Source of the DNA: Deltaproteobacteria bacterium
GTDB lineage: Bacteria; Desulfobacterota; Syntrophia; Syntrophales; Smithellaceae
Direction of reading: 5' to 3'
Assembly (NCBI GenBank): GCA_009668925.1
Contig: SBEK01000136.1
Span: 1-11,009, forward strand
DNA length: 11,009 nucleotides
A program made the position numbers and the translations under genes. Position 1 is the stretch's first letter. Every line of letters begins with the position of its first letter. This document shows, in pieces, positions 7,553-11,009 of this stretch. A model generated the notes under the pieces. The model saw only the letters and a program-made list of their open reading frames with translations, made no database searches and had not been told where the DNA came from.

Positions 7553-7685
7553 TGGGGCGGTCCCCCAACGCCGCCCTGGCACCGGATGGCTTCCGCCCCG
7601 AAGAGAACGGCCGCCGGGATCATATTCAGAAACCCCTTCCAGTCGTGTACAATCGGCCAACTTCGCGAAAAATGAAGGATTTCAA
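7504..7685 (+). repeat. Dispersed repeat, copy A (overlaps the 3' end of the dikinase gene)
   Basis: This 182-base stretch aligns with 10827-10997 in the same orientation. Three ungapped blocks were compared by eye: 7504-7540 with 10827-10863 (32 of 37 identical), 7592-7625 with 10904-10937 (29 of 34) and 7655-7685 with 10967-10997 (21 of 31). They are joined by more diverged, gapped segments. Copy A encodes dikinase residues 1405-1418 and the stop, then continues into non-coding sequence. No single reading frame is kept across both copies, so it does not behave as a protein gene. No terminal repeats or target duplications were recognised. Its class is unknown. Confidence 0.7.
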
Positions 7686-8030
7686 GCCCGATCAGGGACG
7701 GCATTTCCCGGGTATTTTGAAGGCGGATACGCCGCTCCGGGACATCGTCCGGGAGACTGATCGGGACGCCAGGGAGAGCCCGCGCCCTCCCCGATGGACG
7801 CTGCTCTTGAAGCCGCACAAAAAACCTATTGAAATAATTAAATAATAACCATTGACTTCCTCTGCGGGGAGTTGTATATTGGCACCAAAATACGTATGAC
7901 ATTTTGAAGTGTAAATGGTGTCCACCAAGCTTTCTGGAGTGGAGGGCCTTCTTTTTTCTTTTTCGTGGCAGGAATCCGACTGGGAGAATTTCGAAAAAGA
8001 AAGAAGCAGGATGAGAGCGTTGGAGGAAAA
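7553..8030. other. Intergenic region with repeat copy A, promoter and leader
   Basis: No gene is supported between the dikinase and the assembly ATPase. Positions 7553-7685 are the rest of repeat copy A. Positions 7686-7800 are GC-rich with hairpin potential: CTCCGGGAC (7735-7743) and GTCCGGGAG (7747-7755) pair with one mismatch around three bases. No T-run follows, so this is not a convincing terminator. From about 7820 the sequence becomes AT-rich and leads into a strong promoter at 7852-7880. The remaining 145 bases or so are the leader of the ATPase mRNA, with a T-rich tract at 7949-7964. Open frames on both strands here (such as 7471-7845 and the minus-strand 7534-7902) show no family features. 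Confidence 0.6.
7852..7880 (+). promoter_or_regulatory. Strong sigma-70 promoter of the assembly ATPase gene
   Basis: TTGACT (7852-7857) and TATATT (7875-7880) each differ from the sigma-70 consensus by one base and are separated by the optimal 17 bases. An AT-rich tract at about 7828-7848 (AATAATTAAATAATAA lies within it) sits just upstream, where an UP element would bind the RNA polymerase alpha subunits. Transcription should start near 7887, giving a leader of about 145 bases before the ATG at 8031. Confidence 0.75.
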
Positions 8031-10703
8031 ATGAGACTGAGAAATAACAAAAAAGAGTTATTCTTGGATATCATTACCCAGGTTCAACTTGCCATAAAGA
8101 GCACCGGTGTATATCCGGAAGACCATCCCCTCACTATCGAAATCATCAATAATTCCTATCAAGCGTTAGTCAATCATCTGAAAACTAAAAGCATGTTAAC
8201 GTTAAGCGTCAACGGCAGCAGATTATTGGTCGATGATGTTCCGATCGAATCCAAAAATAATTTACCCGCCAATTTTGCCGTCGAACTCGATCAGAGGGCT
8301 ATTGAAAGCATATCCTTTTATCGGGGACTCTCCCAGAGAGATTATATGATTTTCATAAAAGCAATGACGCAGAAGCCGCAGTCTAAAAGCAAAAATGGAG
8401 ATGTCGCCGCAGCCCTGAAGAACAACGGTGTTTCCACTATCCAGCTTAATGATGTCAAATATAAGAAAGTGTCGAAAGATGCAAAGGAGGGTGAACGCCA
8501 TATCATCAATGCTTTTGATATGGATGATGAAAAACGATTAACCCATGCCAATGCAAGTTTGGCTGATGTGGGGAAAGACGACAATAGAAACCGTGCTGAT
8601 CATCCTGGTGATGGGGAATTACAGATTGAAGAAAGCGGCATCCATGACGTGCAAAAAAAAGATCTGCTTCCGGATGATGAGAAGAAAGTTAAGGAATATA
8701 TAAGCGATTTACTCTCCGGCGGGAAAAGCGACGAGATGGAAAGCTTCATTGAAGATGTATCCTCAAAAATGGATAATAAATTCAATGCAATCAAAAAAAG
8801 GGTCGCGGAGAGTCTTCAGGATATCACCTTAGCCTTGGATGAATTCGGCGCGATAAAGGAAAATTTTCAGAAGACCACGGATACATTAATCAGTTGGCTG
8901 AAGAAAGAGAATCATGTCGATGTCTATCTGGCTGTTTCCAAGAGTCTGCATAATATATGCTCTTCACTCAACAAACCGGACCGTTATCTGATTAATGAAA
9001 CGATCGGCAGCCGATTGTTCGAGTTCAACAAATTGTCTAAAATGGATTTGCAGGAGGCTTTGAAGGTAAAAAAGAAGAACGGCAACAGTCTGCAATATAA
9101 TCTCAGTGCTCTCAATTTGGTTGATGAAGCCGTTCTCACCCACTTCCTGGCTCAGCAATACAAAAACTGTCCGGTTGTTAACCTCTCCTCCATCAAGAGT
9201 ATAGCTGAAAATGTCCTGAATACGATACCGGAAAAGTATATCAGGCGTTATCAGGTGCTTCCCTTTAAATCCGAGTCCGGGAAGCTCTACACCGCCACGA
9301 TGAATCCTTACGACTGGCACGTGTTAAATGACCTTAAAATTATAAGCGGTTATACAATTTTTCCCCATCTTGCAGCAGAATATTACCTTTGCCAGGCCAT
9401 CGAAAAATTTTATAACATTAAGGTCGGCAACTCGATCAATCATCACACCGCGGGCAACATGCAAAATGGTGATTGGTATAATGATTTGGAGCTTGTTGAG
9501 GAAAAGCAGGAATCCACTGCTGGCAGCGAAGAGCTGAAAGATTCGGCCGCCCCGATTATCAAGCTTTTGAATGTCATTATAAAAGAGGCCATTAAACAGC
9601 GATCCAGCGATATCCATATAGAACCTTATGAAAATGAATTGAGAGTCCGCCTGAGGATCGACGGCACGCTGATCACCGTCCTGAATCCGTCCAGAAGTTA
9701 TGCCAATGGCATCGTTTCGCGCATAAAAATAATGTCCGGGATGGACATCTCCGAAAAACGTCTTCCGCAGGACGGCCGGTTTAAAATACGCAATGATGGA
9801 AAAGTTGTCGATTTTCGTGTTTCTTCGTTTCCCGGAATCTTTGGAGAAAAGATTGTCCTGCGTCTTCTCGATAATTCCGATCTGGTATTGGATATAAACA
9901 GATTAGGATTAAATGACGATGATTTAACAATCCTCATGTCCAACATGTATAAATCGAAAGGGATGATCCTCATTACCGGACCCACGGGAAGCGGGAAGAC
10001 AACGACGATTTATTCCATGCTTCACGGCTTAAATGACGGAGCCCTCAATATTTCAACCGCCGAAGATCCCATTGAATACAATTTAAAGGGAATTAACCAA
10101 TTTCAAATGAACACGAAGATAGGGTTAAATTTTGCCCGTGCCCTAAGAACATTTTTAAGACAGGATCCCGATATCATCATGGTGGGAGAAATCAGGGATT
10201 TTGAAACTGCGGAAATTGCCTTTAAAGCAGCGCTCACGGGCCATCTGGTATTGAGCACTCTGCATACCAACAGCGCCCCCGAGACCATTACCCGACTGAT
10301 CAATATCGGCATCGAACCCTATATGATCGTCTCTTCCATAAACCTTATTGTCGCTCAACGGTTGATTAGAAAAATTTGCGACAAGTGCAAGATGGAAGCT
10401 ATCCCCACCGACCTGCAATCAAATGTTTTCAGGAATTATGGGTTCAATATCAACGACCATCACGTCGCCCAGGGCGAAGGATGTGAAGAATGCAGCAATA
10501 CCGGTTACAAAGGCAGGATTGCCTTATATGAGATTATGCCGATGCGGGACGAAATCAAAGACTTAATCATGAAAAGGAAGTCGGCTTTTGAGATAAGAGA
10601 AAAATTAGAAGAACAAGGATTCATTTCCTTACAGGCCCAGGGTTTCCATAAAGTCACGGCTGGAGTAACCTCACTTAATGAATGGATGAGAGTTCTTGCC
10701 TGA
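8031..10703 (+). CDS. GspE/PilB/MshE-family type IV pilus or type II secretion assembly ATPase
   Basis: This 890-residue cytoplasmic hexameric ATPase would power pilus or pseudopilus assembly at the inner membrane. Residues about 8-145 form an extra N-terminal module (GVYPEDHP at 26-33) resembling one I associate with other multidomain Desulfobacterota proteins. An acidic linker and a helical region follow to about 325. Residues about 335-465 resemble the MshEN/T2SSE N-domain. The motor core (about 500-885) has SDIHIEP 526-532, RIDG 542-545, RLPQDGR 577-583, Walker A GPTGSGKT 650-657 (K656), Walker B DPDIIMVGEIRD 712-723 (E720), and a His box with TGH at 736-738. The zinc tetracysteine motif CxxC (783/786) ... 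CxxC (818/821) marks PilB/GspE and not the retraction ATPase PilT. I chose the ATG at 8031 because GGAGG lies 4 bases upstream. An in-frame GTG at 7965 would add 22 residues but lacks a well-spaced site. Sampled 60-base lines (32%, 38% and 53% GC) are poorer in GC than in the dikinase gene (40%, 58%, 62%). No other pilus genes are in view, so PilB versus GspE is undecided. Confidence 0.93.
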   Translation: MRLRNNKKELFLDIITQVQLAIKSTGVYPEDHPLTIEIINNSYQALVNHLKTKSMLTLSVNGSRLLVDDVPIESKNNLPANFAVELDQRAIESISFYRGLSQRDYMIFIKAMTQKPQSKSKNGDVAAALKNNGVSTIQLNDVKYKKVSKDAKEGERHIINAFDMDDEKRLTHANASLADVGKDDNRNRADHPGDGELQIEESGIHDVQKKDLLPDDEKKVKEYISDLLSGGKSDEMESFIEDVSSKMDNKFNAIKKRVAESLQDITLALDEFGAIKENFQKTTDTLISWLKKENHVDVYLAVSKSLHNICSSLNKPDRYLINETIGSRLFEFNKLSKMDLQEALKVKKKNGNSLQYNLSALNLVDEAVLTHFLAQQYKNCPVVNLSSIKSIAENVLNTIPEKYIRRYQVLPFKSESGKLYTATMNPYDWHVLNDLKIISGYTIFPHLAAEYYLCQAIEKFYNIKVGNSINHHTAGNMQNGDWYNDLELVEEKQESTAGSEELKDSAAPIIKLLNVIIKEAIKQRSSDIHIEPYENELRVRLRIDGTLITVLNPSRSYANGIVSRIKIMSGMDISEKRLPQDGRFKIRNDGKVVDFRVSSFPGIFGEKIVLRLLDNSDLVLDINRLGLNDDDLTILMSNMYKSKGMILITGPTGSGKTTTIYSMLHGLNDGALNISTAEDPIEYNLKGINQFQMNTKIGLNFARALRTFLRQDPDIIMVGEIRDFETAEIAFKAALTGHLVLSTLHTNSAPETITRLINIGIEPYMIVSSINLIVAQRLIRKICDKCKMEAIPTDLQSNVFRNYGFNINDHHVAQGEGCEECSNTGYKGRIALYEIMPMRDEIKDLIMKRKSAFEIREKLEEQGFISLQAQGFHKVTAGVTSLNEWMRVLA

Positions 10704-11009
10704 CACCCAAACAACACTCCATAAAAAACGAATATAAGCTAAACGCGGCCTGCCTTTTCCTGCGAACGCCGTCATTTCTATCCCTTTGCCGGCAGAATCG
10801 GGTCGCGGAATCCCGGGCGTGGTTCCGGGCGGGCACGAAAAAGAAACGGACACGTCTTATTCCGTGGCTGCGCGATGCGGCCGCCACGCACTGGATTCAG
10901 GCGTCCGCCCCCAAGAGAACGTCCGCAAGGATTATATCTAAGGATGCCTTCCTGCATTACACAACCCGCCAGCCTCGCCAAGCAGGCGGGACTTCAAACA
11001 GCAATTATT
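10704..11009. other. Intergenic region after the assembly ATPase, with repeat copy B
   Basis: No gene is supported. Positions 10704-10826 are unique within the window; I see no hairpin with a T-run that would serve as an intrinsic terminator for the ATPase gene. The rest is repeat copy B, which contains a CCCGCC/GGCGGG inverted repeat at 10965-10990. The overlapping minus-strand open frames at 10671-10981 are short, mutually overlapping and without family features. Confidence 0.6.
10827..10997 (+). repeat. Dispersed repeat, copy B
   Basis: This 171-base direct-orientation partner of 7504-7685 shares three well-matched blocks with it: 32 of 37, 29 of 34 and 21 of 31 identical bases. It lies wholly in non-coding DNA, starting 123 bases after the ATPase stop codon. 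Near its end CCCGCC (10965-10970) and GGCGGG (10985-10990) can pair around 14 bases, and copy A lacks an equally good version of this hairpin. The true ends may extend beyond the aligned part or beyond the window. Confidence 0.68.

Noticed and set aside
7247..7660. Minus-strand open frame whose translation resembles minus-strand frames at 10675-10981 (for example YDPGGRSL compared with YNPCGRSL, and VRFSFVPA compared with VRFFFVPA)
   Set aside because: The likeness comes from the shared nucleotide repeat. In the second copy the two similar segments lie in different frames, so there is no sign of a protein kept by selection.
7879..7895. A sigma-54-like site starting TTGGCAC upstream of the assembly ATPase gene
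   Set aside because: The -24 part fits, but the -12 position has CG where GC is required (TACGT in place of TTGCA). A near-consensus sigma-70 promoter overlaps it.
1..11009. tRNA or rRNA genes, CRISPR arrays, insertion sequences and phage genes
   Set aside because: I saw no cloverleaf or rRNA-like stretch, no regularly spaced short repeats, and no transposase, integrase or phage structural motifs on either strand.

Overview
This 11 kb window is most likely chromosomal DNA from an anaerobic, Gram-negative, Desulfobacterota-like (former Deltaproteobacteria) bacterium, possibly from the Syntrophales or a relative. The clues are a Na+-translocating decarboxylase membrane subunit, a very long PPDK-like dikinase, and a type IV pilus/type II secretion ATPase with an extra N-terminal module of a kind I associate with that group. 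This is a judgement from family content; there is no rRNA or other marker gene in the window.

Layout. (1) Positions 1-1415, minus strand: a MoxR-family AAA+ ATPase gene followed by the start of a CoxE-like VWA-domain protein gene that runs off the left edge. This is the usual MoxR/VWA chaperone pair. (2) Positions 1416-1801: a divergent intergenic region with a probable moxR promoter and two short inverted repeats. (3) Positions 1802-3188, plus strand: a sodium-pump decarboxylase beta subunit, translationally coupled to a 40-codon single-span membrane protein that looks like a minimal gamma subunit. No alpha (carboxyltransferase) or biotin-carrier gene is present. (4) Positions 3296-7552: a 1418-residue protein with about 900 residues of unrecognised N-terminal sequence, then a PPDK-type ATP-grasp domain and a swivelling phosphohistidine domain. 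It lacks the PEP/pyruvate barrel that would make it a true PPDK or PEP synthase. (5) Positions 7553-8030: non-coding, with one copy of a diverged dispersed repeat, then a near-consensus sigma-70 promoter with an AT-rich upstream tract. (6) Positions 8031-10703: a GspE/PilB/MshE-type assembly ATPase of 890 residues, visibly more AT-rich than its neighbours. (7) Positions 10704-11009: non-coding, with a second copy of the same repeat in the same orientation.

How the genes may work together. The beta and gamma-like subunits would couple decarboxylation of a biotin-bound carboxyl group to Na+ export, but need alpha and biotin-carrier subunits encoded elsewhere. The dikinase can be expected to phosphorylate its own histidine from ATP, but its acceptor is not evident. 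The same-strand order of beta, gamma-like and dikinase genes without a clear terminator permits co-transcription. The assembly ATPase has its own promoter and looks like an independent unit.

The most noteworthy items are the acceptor-less dikinase with its giant unknown N-terminus, the alpha-less beta/gamma-like pair including a 40-residue gene, and the roughly 180 bp repeat that begins where the dikinase's last recognisable domain ends and supplies its last 14 codons and stop.
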